The notes below the pieces were generated by a model. The model worked only from the letters and a program-made list of their open reading frames with translations, ran no database searches and was not told the DNA's origin. A stretch of DNA of 64,000 bases from Cenococcum geophilum 1.58 (taxonomy: Eukaryota; Ascomycota; Dothideomycetes; Gloniales; Gloniaceae), in NCBI GenBank assembly GCA_001692895.1, contig KV748194.1, forward strand, positions 124,001-188,000. Reading direction: 5' to 3'. Shown here piece by piece: positions 21,704 through 34,519 of this stretch (positions within the stretch are counted from its first letter, which is position 1; each line of letters opens with the position of its first letter). A program made the translations under genes and the position numbers.

Positions 21704-24244
21704 TGGAAGCCCCCCTAGCCTCCTCCCCCTATAGCCTCTAGAATGAATTTAAGGCCTAAATAGTATGGCTATAGGATATTTATAAGGCCTAGCGCTTAAA
21801 GAATACTATAAAGGCGTATAAGCTAAAGTAAAAAGAGTAGGAGGACTAGTATATAAGACTAGAAGGCAATATAGATAGCGCCTAGGTAATAGAAGATAAG
21901 CTTTACTTATTTTTAGAGTAGTAAGTTATTAATTAAAAATCACGGGCCGCTAGCTATTAAAAATAGAAGTTAAAATGGAAAGAGATATAGAAAGATAGTA
22001 AGTAGGTAAAGAAGAGGTAGAAGATAACTATAGGAGGGCCGCTAAGGGGAAAGGCAGCTATAGGGGTAGCTATAGCCGCAGGGGAGGAAGCTATAAAGGA
22101 GGAAGAGATATGGGATAAGGAGGCCCTAGATGCCCTATTTAATAAGACCGTCCGATACTTAGTTATAAATAGCTACGTCTCCACTATTACTAAGCTTTAT
22201 ATATAGTAGTTAGAAGGTAAGACCTTACAGCCGCTATAGGGGGCGAAGCTCTTAGTAGTACTAGACAGTATCTACCGCAATAAGGACCAGATTTAACGCG
22301 TTAACTTTATTGATTAAGGCCTATTTATAATTACTAGCGGCTATAACGTTAAAGGGCTTAAAAAGGTGATTACTTAGTGCTAGGAGATGGGCTCTAAGAT
22401 ACCGGGTTTAGTTAAGTCTTACCTTTAAACTATAGCTAAGTATTTATTAGGTTTATATATTATGGTCTATATAGAGTATTTACGGCTACCGTTTTCTAAC
22501 CCGTTTCTTAGGCTATACTACTATTACCTAGGGTAAGAGTAAACGGGACGTTTAGCTTACTAACCTTATTCTTATTAAACTAGAGAATAAAGGGCCTAAA
22601 CTAGATAAGCTAGCGCCGTATATAATTATATTAATAATATAAAGGAAGTAGAATTAATACGGCAAGGTTAAGTATATAGGCTGTATATATAATACTAACC
22701 CTATCCTCTACCCTCTCTCTATAATAGCCTTCTACTTCTTTAACCGCTGGGGTAAGGACGGCGCTAAGAGCTTCCTATCCTTTTAGCAGCTAGAGGACTA
22801 CTATAACCTATATATCTTCCCTAGTAGTATTAAAGTACTATAATAGCTATTAAGCTATTATATACAATTTAAATGGAATAAGAAGATATTCTAGGGGGTA
22901 GGAATTTACTTAAAGGAGAAGACCTATAGCGCCCATAAGCAGAGCGTTTAGTATACTAAGCTTAGCGGTATTAAGGAGACCTAAATTAGGTGGGCCGGAT
23001 GCTAGAATACGGACGTGATAATAGGAGCCTACTTTAGCTATTTACCTCGCGCGTTTATACGGTTAATTACCGGCTTCCTAAAGAAAGAAAAGGGCTATTT
23101 TTTCCCCCGCGCGTAAAAGGTACTAAAGGAGGCCCTTTACTTAAAGATATAGCCTAAAACTAATATCTAGCTAAAACGCATAGAGACCTACTACCTAGAG
23201 AAGGCCGATAATAAGGTTATACAGCTTAACCTTACGGGCTTAGGATTTCTACGCCTCCTCTATACGTTTAGGGTAATTCTATTATAGGACTTAGTAATCC
23301 TACGCAAGTAGTTCCCGCTTTACCCCCTATAGAAGGACTCCCTCTTTAGCTATAAGGAGTATCAGAGGTTCACCACGCGGGTAAAAAGCTTGCTGGCCAG
23401 CGTAGTTATACTAAATAAGATAATAATATGGAAATACTAGCCCGCCTATAAGGCTGTAGCTAAGCTAAAATATAAGGCCGCGATCTTAGAGATAAAGGGG
23501 GTTTAATTACGCGTATAGACGATCTTAGAACGCCTTAGTAAGATAGAAAGGTTATTAGCATTATTTATACCTATATAGATCTAGTAAGGGAAGACGGGTA
23601 TCTAAATAGGGCCTATAGAGTCTATACGTCCATCTTTAAACGGCCTTATACCTATACCTATATCTATACCTATATTTATACCTATACCCGCGTCCGTTCC
23701 TAAACGCGTTAACGGTTAGATTCTATCTTTAGATAAACCCTCTTCTATATATCTAACCCCTAGAGAGATACTAAGAGGTCCTTAACTATCTACTACTATA
23801 GAGCCTACTTAGCCGTCTATTATAACGTCTACTATAACGTCTACTATACCCCTATAGCAGCTGCCGTAAGCTTCTACTATACCCCTACTATAGCTACCGC
23901 AAGCTAACGCTTAACCTCTTCTATTTATTCTTAACCTATAGGCGCCGCTAAGGAAATATAAGATACTTTAGGGTAGTAATTTGGTATTCTAGCTCTAGGC
24001 TAAGTGGACTTTAGGGCTAGTAGGTAGGCCGTTAATTAAAGCTTTTAATTGCTGCTAGGGGGCACACTAGCGGGTTAACGGCGAGGCTATATTCTATAGC
24101 CGTCGCCATAGGATAATTAAGAATATAAGACGGCGCGTAGAAGACGGTACAGTAAGAGACAAGAGATAGGCTATTAACTAGCTAGAACAGCTACGAGGCC
24201 GGCGTTCTTTAAATTGGCTTTATAAGAATATCTAACTACTAGGC
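21704..24244 (+). pseudogene. Crypton recombinase pseudogene, copy 2
   Basis: Same layout as copy 1 but with a preserved ATG (21704) before EAPLASSPYSL and somewhat fewer stops in places (for example TGG kept where copy 1 has TAG). The CBF3/Ndc10-like block (LNLTGLGFLRLLYTFRVILL) and the C-terminal GCR1_C-like segment are again recognisable. The two copies carry different sets of stop codons, showing that RIP or mutation hit them independently after duplication. Confidence 0.75.
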
Positions 24245-24304
24245 AGGGGAGGGAAAGGGAGGGAAAGGCTCTGTATTAAGTAGTATATATATATATATAT
24301 AATA

Positions 24305-24560
24305 CTATTTTACTATAGGACTACTGTAGTAACTAAGACGCCTTAATATAGGACTCTACTAGTAACTAAGACGTCTTAATATAAGACTATACTATAGTGA
24401 CCAAGACGCCTTAATGTAGGACTATATACTCTAGTAACTAAGACGTCTTAATATAGGGCTGCACTATAGCGACTAAGACGCCTTAATATAGGACTATACT
24501 CTAATAACTAAGACGTTTTAATATAGGACTGCACTATAGTGACTAAGACGCCTTAATGTA
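24305..24560. repeat. Subterminal alternating repeat array of Crypton copy 2
   Basis: Same seven-unit AAGACG(C/T)CTTAATATAGG array as in copy 1, with the same order of CC and TC forms and the same spacers, differing by transitions. Confidence 0.7.
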
Positions 24561-25038
24561 GGAATAGAGCCTGTTTAGGTGTTGTAAATTTAGAGTAATA
24601 TTACGCGACCATCCAGAAGTACCGATTTAACACAAATTATATACCTTTTTGCCTAAAATCGCGTGCGAAAGTACTCAGGGGCGGTCACTGCGCGACCTCA
24701 TGCGGGGTTCGGGCGCGTTATCAGCAGGGGTAGCCCTAACCTCATATTAACCCGGGTCGTAACCGCGCCAAATCAGCCCCCCTAATATGTGATAGGTATT
24801 ATATCAATAGTAAATCATCAATCGTATTAAGATAAGATTAGATTTTTACCTACCCTGGTAAAATTCTTGGATAACTATTTGCAAACTTTGCAAGAGGGTA
24901 AAGAATTAACAATGGACCCTAATAATAATGGCGAACCTGATAGTGATATCATGACTACCCATCCGAACTTAAATTCTTAGTAAGATCCCAAAGACCTTAT
25001 TAACGAAAAGGACTATCCTAATTCCTAATAGTCCTATT

Positions 25039-25156
25039 ATGACCACCCCTCTAGGGTCTGAAGAATTTGTTATAGACCCCAACAATAAAGACGACCTTAA
25101 TATTCCCGTCACCGGGCTTTAACTTGAGGAAGATTGCAAAGCCCAAGCGGTGCCTG
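25039..25156 (+). pseudogene. Probable 5' coding fragment of the host gene split by the hAT
   Basis: ATG 25039 opens a frame (MTTPLGSEEFVIDPNNKDD...) that runs to the hAT insertion site with one TAA (25120-25122, a CAA-to-TAA change would explain it). With the hAT and one copy of its GGTGCCTG duplication removed, base 25156 joins 41289 and the frame continues through one TGA (41315-41317) into the 945-aa frame starting at ATG 41441. The joined region has acidic, Pro-rich composition like the downstream protein. That this was once one gene is inference; the present 5' part is cut off by 16 kb and carries stops. Confidence 0.5.
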
Positions 25157-25350
25157 CAGTGTACGAGATGGATAAATTAGATCTAGATCCAAATCCAGTT
25201 AGCCTTAAATCCATTAAATCTATCAGATCTAGATCGAGATCCAAACTTTATCCATGCCTAGGCTTCAATTTTGCCGTATATTAAGCTAATTCTGGCGATT
25301 TTCGCCACTTATATAATATAACGGCCTAGTGGTTTTTAGTATAATCTAAC

Positions 25351-25925
25351 TATAGCTATTTACTAAGCTCCACCGCAGCTGTCTACTAAGTTCTACCGTA
25401 ACTATCTACTAAGTTCCACTGCAACTGTCCATTAAGTTCTACTGTAACTGTCTACTAAGTTCCACCATAACTGTCCACCGAGTTCTACTGTAATTATCTA
25501 CTAAGTTCCACCGTAACTATCTACTAAGTTTTACCGCAACTGTCTACTAAGTCTACTAAGTTCCACCATAACTATTTACTAAGTTCCACCGTAACTATCT
25601 ACTAAGTTTCACCGCAACTGTCTACTAAGTCCACTAAGTTCCACTATAACTGTCTACTAAGTTCTACCACAACTGTCCACTAAGTTCCACCGTAACTGTC
25701 TACCAAGTTCCACTGTAACTATCCACTAAGTTCTACTATAACTGTCTACTAAGTTCCACACTATAACTATCTACTAAGTTCCACCGCAACTATCTACTAA
25801 GTTCCACCGTAACTGTCTACCGAGTTCCACCGCAACTGTTTACTAAGTTTCACTATAACTGTCTACTAAGTTCCACCGCAACTGTCTACTAAGTTCTACC
25901 GCAACTGTCCACTAAGTTCTACTAT
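25351..25925. repeat. 23-bp minisatellite within the hAT, about 25 units
   Basis: Tandem units of the form TCTACTAAGTTCCACCGTAACTG fill about 575 bp with transition-type variation (C/T, A/G) and a few shortened or duplicated half units (for example GTCTACTAAGTCTACTAAG). It lies 3' of the transposase C-terminus, between gene and end. Units have no spacers, so it is not a CRISPR array. Confidence 0.85.
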
Positions 25926-26562
25926 AATCCGTAAACCCTAACTTTTACTAACTAATTAGGATTTTCTATGCCCGGTATAGAAAATTACTATTAGCTTGCT
26001 TACTACTAGCGCCTTAGTAGCACTTATAGGATTGCTTAAATTAATAACCTCCGCCTCTTAGACCTAATTAACTCTAAAGGAGTTAACTTTATAGGCTTAA
26101 GTGGAGTTATATTAAGTCTTAAATTAATAATCTTATTTTTGTCCTAGGAGTAGAGATATAAAGTTACCTAGATTGTACTCTACTTAAGGTAGTTATAGCG
26201 TTTTATAATTATCTGCCTAAGACGGCTAAAAATACGTTTTGGCTTATTACTTATAGCTAGAATTAATAGGAGATTAATGGCCATTTAAGCAAGGTGCGGG
26301 TACTATTCGCGGCTAATAGTTCTCTACTACTTAATTAGGGTCTCGCAATCTTTAACTTAATTTTGCATATAATAGCGATTATATTTATTCTACACGGCAG
26401 TAAAACGTTATTAATAGCCGCTCTTCTAAAGACCTTTTATCCTATAGGCCTCCATAATATTAAGCTTACGCTTAGGCTTCTTCTTCTCTAGGGATAGAGC
26501 TTCTAAAATGGGCTATTGCTTATAATCTATAAGTTATAGATATTTAACTAATTTATAGGTAG

Positions 26563-26988
26563 TGTAACGGAACCTTGTAGCAAGAACTACGATGGGCTCG
26601 TTAATAGGCTAGGTATATAGGAAATGCAAGTATAAAAGTTAACAACGTAATAATAACTAGTAGAGTGGTTGCCTAACAGATTAACTCCAATTATATTCTA
26701 AGAATTACTATAAGGAAGGAACTATCTAGGTAGGGACTAAGGGTCCTTAAATACACAACCGTACTTCTATAAAATCCTTCTTATACATAATATACGCCTT
26801 ATCTATATTAAACGTAACGTCCCTTATATTTAACGCAGCCAATACATTTAACCATTATATAACTCGCTTACTATTCCTTATTATATAGTTCCACAGGTTT
26901 TATCCTAATCCGTGCCTATATTAACTAACTAGCTTCTTCTGTCTCTTCTCTAAGTAGTTATAATATCATACTTAAAGCGTCCGTAATA
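26563..26988 (-). repeat. Gypsy 3' LTR
   Basis: 426 bp, collinear with 34094-34519 without length change. Every difference I compared is C/T or G/A, so divergence reflects RIP and not age. Confidence 0.85.
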
Positions 26989-27429
26989 CCATCTCCTTCC
27001 TCTCCATTTTCGTCCTTAAAGATACCTAGTATCTCTAGGTTGTTTACTAGAGGTATAATATCCATCTAATTAATTTAGTTAACATTATTGCTTATTATAC
27101 CTAAAGCAATTTCTTCTCTTTTTTAGGTTGAGCGTCGCCTTTATACCATCTCCTTAATACTATTACTAGGTAAAGTAATAGCGATACCTTACTCTTATTA
27201 TGCGAAAGAGGGGTTAAGTTATATTATAATCGCGAGTCCCTCCGGTCGCCAACCTTCCTCTTATTTTAAATACACTTATACTAATATACGTTTATTATAC
27301 AACGTTCGTTCTATATCTAATATTAAGTATATACGTCCTATTACTCTTAATAGTCTTTAAGTTTCCTAAGTAATTTGTTATAGGGTCTTATATTTAATCT
27401 ACTACTACGAAACTTAATAGTAAATTAAC

Positions 27430-30400
27430 CTCTACGCTGCTTAAGGTTCAGCGTACCTTAGAAGAGTCCACACATATCCTTAAAGCTTAGCGTCTAGCTT
27501 ATACTCATCTTTAGCGTTTAGAACGTATTTATAAGAAAGTTCATTTAAAGGAGTGGAAGCTTATTTAATAAGGTCTTTAGGAACTAGGTAATAAAAGAAT
27601 AGATTCTTTTCCAATAGAGAAGGAAACAGATCTAAGTAGTTCGGTAACTACTCTTCTTAGGTCCCCCTTAGGTAACTCATTCTTTAGCAATCCTTCTTTA
27701 TCAATACTGCCTAACCTAATTTCTTCTAATACTCCTATACCTTTCTTATAGCGTTCTTTAAATTCTCTAATAGCTTCTAGGTAGTTTTAGTGTAGCCTAT
27801 CTACTTAATCTTATACCATATTTCGTTATCGATGTCCTTATAATTAACGATCTTTAATACTTGCCATTCGTCTTCTTCTTGTCCTCTATACGTATCTGCT
27901 TTATAAACTAATAGCTTAATATTCCTATATACTAGCTTTAGTATTGCAATATACTATATAGGGTAGATCTTTATTTTAGCTAGTAGGTTTAACTTAAATA
28001 TAACCGGTGAAATCCTTTATATAATTTTAAAAGGTCCTAGTTTAACATGGTTTAATTTCTTACTTAGTTATTAACTTTTAAAATTTTTATATAGTAGCCA
28101 TACTTTATCTCCCTCCTTAAGATCTAGTCCCTTAGATCTCTTAGCATTATAGTACTTTTTTATTCTCTCTTGTACTTTCTTTACTAATTCCATAAGGTCT
28201 ACATAAAGATTTATTAATATCTTTATTCTCTCTTTAGCTGTACTACTCGTTTTTTTCACTTACCATAGTAATAACGATGTCCTCGGCTTATACCTATAAT
28301 TTGCCTTAAATAGTAATATGCCTATCCCTTCTTAAGGTGTTACATTATATGCAAACTATATAACTAGTAATAGTAATACCTAATTATTCTATACATGATT
28401 AATATAATGCCTTAGATACTATTCTAGCATCTAATTTAATCTTTCCATTTAACCGTTTGTCTGCGGATAGTATACAGTAGAAGTTGCTGCTTAAACTCCT
28501 TACTTTGCTAAGAATACTTCCCAAAATACTACTACGAATCTTAGATCTCTATCTAATACGATCTTACTTAATACTCTATATCTTATAAACACTTCTTTAA
28601 CGTAGATTCTAGCGATATCTTCCGCTAAGATTTCTTCTGTGCATACTATAAAGTATCCCTACTTTGTAAGCTTATCTACTATTACTAAAATTATATTATA
28701 ATCTTATCCGGTAATAGGATCTTTTAATTTTAGTAACTTAATAATAAAGTCCTATAATATAACCTCCTATAGTCTCTCTGGTATTTTAATAAATTATAGC
28801 CCTTTATATAGCTTATGCCTTATTAGTTTGTTCCTTTAGCAATCTAGATATTCCTTTATAACCTTTCTAGCCATTCTTTAGATTCCGTTAATAATATACT
28901 CCTCCTAAAGTCTTAACACTAAGCCCATAGCTCTATTATATCCTTAAATTAGTCCCTTATAGAAGTCTTCTATAAACTACTCTACTATACTTCTTAGGAT
29001 ATACTTTACTTCTTAATTTTTATATATATCCATCTATAGATCTTCTAGCTATACTTTTAGAATTCTTTATACCTAAAAGCTTTCTAGTGTCTTATAGACT
29101 TTCTTTAGTTTATTATTTTCTTAAGTTGCTACAATTTTCAGATAATTATACCTAATTAATCCGTCTATATCTTTTTATAATAAAGCCCCTAATGGCTTTT
29201 CCTCATTTTATAGTTTAGCTTTGCGGCTTAGAGTATCTATCCGCGTATTGTCTGTACCTTTAATATACTAAATCTTAAAATAGTATTTTGCAAGCATCTC
29301 TACCTATCTAACCTATCTTTAATTAAGTTCCTTTATTATTAGGAATCCTATTAGGTTTTTATAATCTATCTTAACTATAAATAGTTTCTCTATGCCTTAT
29401 AAGAATGCTCTCTATTTCTTTAATGCTGTAACTATACCTAATAACTCCTTATTATAGATGTTATAGTTTAACTCTAGTAGTGTTATCTTCCGACTATAGT
29501 ATGCCACTGGGTGCTATTTATCTTAATACCTTTATATAAAGCACGCCTCTAGTACATAATCTAATGCATCTGTTTTTATAACCGTCTCTAGTCCTAGTTA
29601 ATAGATCTTAAGAACTGGCTCCTAGGTAAACAACTTTTTAACTTTCTTAAAGAGTTCTCTTTACTCCTCTCCCCATACCTATAGTTTTTCTTTCTTTGTT
29701 AACCTCGTAAATGGCTTAATATCCTTTAACTACTATGCTATAAACCTTCTATAGTAATTACAAAACCCTAGGAACGATCTTAACTATATAACGTTCTCTA
29801 GTTCCTACCAATTCACTATAGCCTTAATCTTCTTTAGATCTATACTAAGTTGGCCTAGTTTAATAATAAATCTAACAAAATCGGTCTTTCTAGTAAAGAA
29901 CTTACATTTCTTAATTGCTACTAATATCTATTCTTCTTATAGTCTCTTTAAGACCTATTTAATGTATTCCCCGTATTCTTCCTTAGTTATTAAGTAGATA
30001 ATAATATCGTTAAGATATACTATAATAAATTCATCCAAGTATTCTCCTAACATATTATTAATACGCTTTTAGAACATTACTAGTATGTTTATAAGCCCGA
30101 ATTATATAACTAATAGTTTATATAGTCCTTCTTTTGACCTAAAGGCTGCTTTCTATTTATCGCCTTCCTTAATCCTGATCTAATAGTACACCCATCTTAG
30201 ATCTATCTTTATAAAGATTTGCGCATTACCTATCCTGTCTTAGATTTCGCTAATTAAGGGTAAAGGATACCTATCCTTCCTAGTAACGCTGTTTAACTAT
30301 CTATAGTTAATACACAGCCTTAGTTTGCCATTTTTCTTTAGTACGAATAGTACTAGATAACCCGCTAATAACTGCAATGGTCTAATATATCCCTTTTATA

Positions 30401-33400
30401 AANTTTCCTAGATAAACTCTTTTAACGCTCTACCTTCTTCTTTAGTAAGCTTATAGATTAGAAAAAACTTTAGACTTATTCCTAGTTCTAACTCTATCTT
30501 ATAGTCCCATACTGCATATTCTAACAGCTTTTTACTTTCCGGTGATTATAGTTTCTTGCCGTACTTATAGTATCTCTTTAATATATAACTTAGTCCTTTT
30601 TCTGTTTCTTTATAGGTTGCTCCTACTTAGTACTATACCAACTTAGCTTATTATTGCATCTTACGGCGTTAAGTATCTCTAATATTAACCTAACCTATAA
30701 TCTAATCGATTCTCGGATTGTATTCCTATAACTAAGGCATACCTAATACTACCTCGTCCCGTCCTAATAGTAGGATATTAAAAGACATCTTAATTTATCT
30801 CCCTTTAATAGTTATCTAAATAGGTCCTATTTTAAGATTAATAATCCCTCCTCTATAGGTTATTAGATCTCCTAAAATCATAACTAATAGGTAAGGTTAC
30901 TCCTTTTATCTATAAGGTAGTCCTATTCTCTTAACTGCTGCTAGTAAGATATGGTTTCTTATTACTCCACTATCTATTAGCGCTTTAAACTGCTAATCTT
31001 ACTAATTAACTTATAAATTTAGGTATTGTTCTTAAATTCCTTTAAGGGTCTAAGGCTCTACCACTAGCTCCCTTTAGTCCTATAGGCCTCTACTTTTCCT
31101 AACTATTAGCTGCTTAATCCTAATATACTTAGCTTACTCTTTAGCCAATACCTAGTTCGCTTTTTATCTTTAATATACCATAGACACGTATTTTCTAGGT
31201 ATTCCCACTACTATTATCCATCTAAGCATTTTTCTGTAAGGAATCTTCCTAGTTAAAGTACTAAACTTCCTTCCTCTTAGACCTCTGCTGGATGCCATCT
31301 ATATATATATTTAGTATTCCTATACTATTGCTCGTCCGTTATCCAGTATATCCTTATAGGGTATTTCCGATTCTTTTTCTTCGGATTCTTATACATTTCG
31401 TATATATCGTCCATATACGCAATCCATGATAACGTGTAGTGTGCTAGGTATTTTAGGTTAACTTTTAGCTCGTCTTTATCCCTAAGTTTAAACCTTTATC
31501 GTGTTAATCTAAACGTTACAACTTTATTTATAGGTACTAAGATACGTCTCTTACTTCTCTAGTCCTCTAAACATTCCTTTAGATCCTTTAACGTTATAAT
31601 TAAGGCTCCTTTAATATGCGTTATGGCCTTCTCTATAATCGGGTGGTCCTAAATAACTTTTTTATCTAACTATATATAGAAATCTTCCTACTTATTATTA
31701 TGCCTTTACCTATACCACTTTTAGTACAGCTGCTAGAGTGTATATAGCTTATCCATAAGGAAATATCTTCTTATTACTACATCGTAACAGCCCTTTATAT
31801 ATCGTTCCTTAAACCTAGTTAGAATCCCTAGATCCCCTTCTTATTCCAGTTTAGTAAGCCACTTAGCTCTTAGTGTACCTGCTCTCAGCCTATTAGTAAT
31901 TTTTTATACTAGTGCTCTGTCCTTTATACGTCCCAATATACTAGATCTCTTATTTAGTTTCTATTCTTACTATATAATNATTCTTTACCTAAACTCTTTT
32001 ATAGTTTCTTTTAGTTTACGCCTTGCGCTCTAATCCTCAAAGTCGTCTTACTTTTTAATCCTAGTATTAACTTTTTAATCTTTAGTCCGAATACTTTGTT
32101 TAACTAGTAACTCCTCTAAGTCTATATATTCGTCTCCTAGTCTAATTACTGTTTATACCGTAGATTTTTTTAATCTATAAAGAAGCTCCTTATCTCTTAT
32201 CTATAGGTATCCTAATTTATACTCCAAATTCTTAACCCCTTAGGTTCTTTAATCCCAAGCTTGCTTTTGACTTAAGCTTAGCCCCTACCTTAGTCCAACT
32301 AGGCTTAACTGGTGTCCTTATCTCGTCTTAAGAGTCCTAGATCTTACTTATCTTATTTTAAGAATCTTGTGCCGTTAGGAATTCTTATCCCAAGCTTATT
32401 CGTATGTCTTTAAACTAAGCTACTACTCTACTCCATCGGTTTCTGTCCGTTGTAGGTCCTTAAGCTTACCTTATCTCGTCTTAAGAATCTTAGTTATCTC
32501 TTATCTCGCTATAAGAATCTTAAGCCTTTAGCCTTTTACCTTTATTAAGTGCTAAAGTGGTTCGCTATCCTACTTCTCTTACGTCTTATAAAGCGATAGA
32601 TATTGTATCTAGTAGGGTTTTAATCCCTACTAATATTTCCTATTCTATAGTGGAATTATCCTCTACCTCTAGTATAACATCTTTAAGGTCTACTCGCTCC
32701 TAGTAAGCGGCCCTTATTGCCTTATCATTATAAAATATTTCGCCTAGGTTAAATTTATCGTCCTTAATATCCGATCTGCGAACTAGTTTATTAGTTCCTC
32801 TATATCCTATAAGTGCTAGCTCTTATAGCTAATAGCTTACGCCATACTTAGCGTCCTTATAAATTTGGCATGTATTATTATAACAAAACGCAAAACTTCT
32901 AATTAAACATTCTTTTGTTCCTCGCAGCATATTGTCGTCCCTTTATATATATATGTCGTCTGCTAGTCTTATACCCTTTACTACATAGTAACTCTACCTA
33001 CTTCTATAGTTTCTAACGTAATAACCCTATTTTCCACAATTTATATAAGCTCCTTCTTTAAACCATTTCTCTTGTTATAGAGTCCGCCTAAATATCTTCT
33101 GCTATTAAAATCCCTAATTCGGCCTCTACTCCTTAGACCTTTAATTACTTAATCCTTATCCTCTAGGTTTCTATAGTTTGCTCCATTTCTTATAGGCTTC
33201 TTTAGTACCGCTTAGGTCTATTAGCTCTGCGCCATACTATAGTTTCTAACTTAGCTTTTATTATTACGTACTCTGCGCCTTATACAACTATAAAACTCTA
33301 TCCTAGCCTCTCTTAGCCTATTCCCTTTAGTAGATCCGATTATTAATCTTAATCGCCTAATCTATTAGTTCCCTTAGGGTATCCACATCTTCCATTAGGA

Positions 33401-34055
33401 TAATCGCGTTTTAGACTTTAGCCTTAAGTCCNTATTTATACTNTACTATAAGCGCCCTATTATTCCACTCTACTTATATTACTAGTGTCTAAAACTATAT
33501 TATATACTTAATTGCTAAAGTTCATTATATAAGGTTCTAGAGTTTTCTTTCCGCTATAGTTTTTTCTTCTAGGTCTCTAAATATCTGTGTAAGTTATTCT
33601 GCGAATCCTTCCTAACTTAAGAATATAAATCGCACGTCTTAGTTAGTGGTCGTTATTCCGTTTGCCTATATCTCCATAAGGTAAGGTTTAAACTACTTAA
33701 GTGCTTTTCCTAACAAGAATAGTCCTACGTAGGCTATCCAATCCACGGGTATAGGTAACTTTACTTCCTCCTATAAGACCTTAAAGTGCATATACGTAAG
33801 GAATCCTTTAAGCTTTAACCTCTCTCCTATAAATCTCTTAATTAATAGTAGCTTAATCTTTGCTGCTCCTATCCCGTTAAGTCTTTCTTCTAATACTATA
33901 TTATTAGCCGTTAGCTAGTCAACTATTTTTTATAGCTATCCGACCGTTACAGGTTGCTATAAGTTAGTATCCGCCATACTAGTATCACCTCCTATTCTTG
34001 AAGTAGTTACCGCCGTTAATAGCGTTATAGTGGCTGCTTTTAGTGGCATATTGTT
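27430..34055 (-). pseudogene. Gypsy gag-pol pseudogene
   Basis: Reading the minus strand: gag starts near 34055 (MPLKAATITLL) and includes a CCHC-like zinc knuckle (INCGK-GYYVRN near 33055-33015). Reverse transcriptase is at about 30400-29900 with a YLND active-site box (the YxDD aspartate altered to Asn, a G-to-A change) and an upstream NSVTRKDRYPLPLI block typical of Gypsy. RNase H is near 29600-29200. Integrase is about 28950-28080 and ends with a KGLDLKEGDKVWLLYKNF tail. Order RT-RH-IN identifies Ty3/Gypsy rather than Copia. There are dozens of stop codons, so it is inactive. Confidence 0.85.
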
Positions 34056-34093
34056 TAACTTCTTATATTAATACCGTAACTAGGTAGTGATTA

Positions 34094-34519
34094 TATAACG
34101 GAACCTTATAGTAAGAACTACAATAGGCTTATTAATAGGCTAGGTATATAGGAAATGTAAGTATAAAAGTTAACAACGTAATAATAACTGGTGGAGTGAT
34201 TGCCTAACAGATTAACTCTAATTATATTCTAAGAATCACTATAAGAAAGAAACTATCTAGGTAGGGACTAAGGGTCCTTAAATACACAACCGTACTCCTA
34301 TGAAATCCTTCTTATACGTAATATACGCCTTATCTATATTAAACGTGACGTCCCTTATATTTAACGCAGCTAATACATTTAACCATTATGTAACTCGCTT
34401 ACTATTCCTCGTTATATAGTTCCACGGGTTCCATCCTGGTCCGTGCCTATATTAACTAACTAGCTTCTTCCGTCTCTTCTCTAAGTAGTTATAATATTGT
34501 ACTTAAAGCGTCCGTAATA
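34094..34519 (-). repeat. Gypsy 5' LTR
   Basis: 426 bp. In coding orientation this is the promoter LTR. The sequence just inside it (34093 downward) would hold the primer-binding site; GTTACGGTATT is visible there but I cannot assign the tRNA. Confidence 0.85.

Larger units (their letters stand above)
21253..24791 (+). mobile_element. Crypton element, copy 2 (head-to-tail with copy 1)
   Basis: This is a second 3539-bp unit in the same orientation, starting ATAGGTATTAGAGGTCC and followed at 24792 by ATAGGTATT of the right flank. The left flank of copy 1 reads GTGATAGGTATT (17711-17722) and the right flank of copy 2 reads GTGATAGGTATT (24789-24800); the internal junction reads ATAATAGGTATT, which differs by two G-to-A changes. 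A tandem with one shared junction site is what site-specific recombination between circle and target, or unequal exchange, would produce. Confidence 0.8.
26563..34519 (-). mobile_element. Ty3/Gypsy LTR retrotransposon inserted in the hAT transposase
   Basis: A full 7957-bp element with LTRs 26563-26988 and 34094-34519 (426 bp each) and a 5-bp target duplication GGTAG (26558-26562 and 34520-34524). LTR ends are TGTAACGGA...TCCGTAATA, a short inverted end pair altered by transitions. The coding direction is minus: gag next to the right LTR, pol towards the left LTR. The interior is strongly RIPed. Ns occur at 30403, 31979, 33432 and 33443. Confidence 0.88.

Noticed and set aside
17714..24791. 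Starship captain (DUF3435 tyrosine recombinase) as the identity of the 3.5-kb element
   Set aside because: The element is compact, carries no cargo genes and its protein shows CBF3/Ndc10-like and GCR1_C-like blocks, which fit Crypton better.
25351..25925. Regular repeats resembling a CRISPR array
   Set aside because: Units are contiguous without unique spacers and lie in a fungal hAT; this is a minisatellite.
28071..28259. 62-codon minus-strand ORF
   Set aside because: It is a surviving stretch of the Gypsy integrase C-terminus, already covered by the gag-pol pseudogene, not a separate gene.
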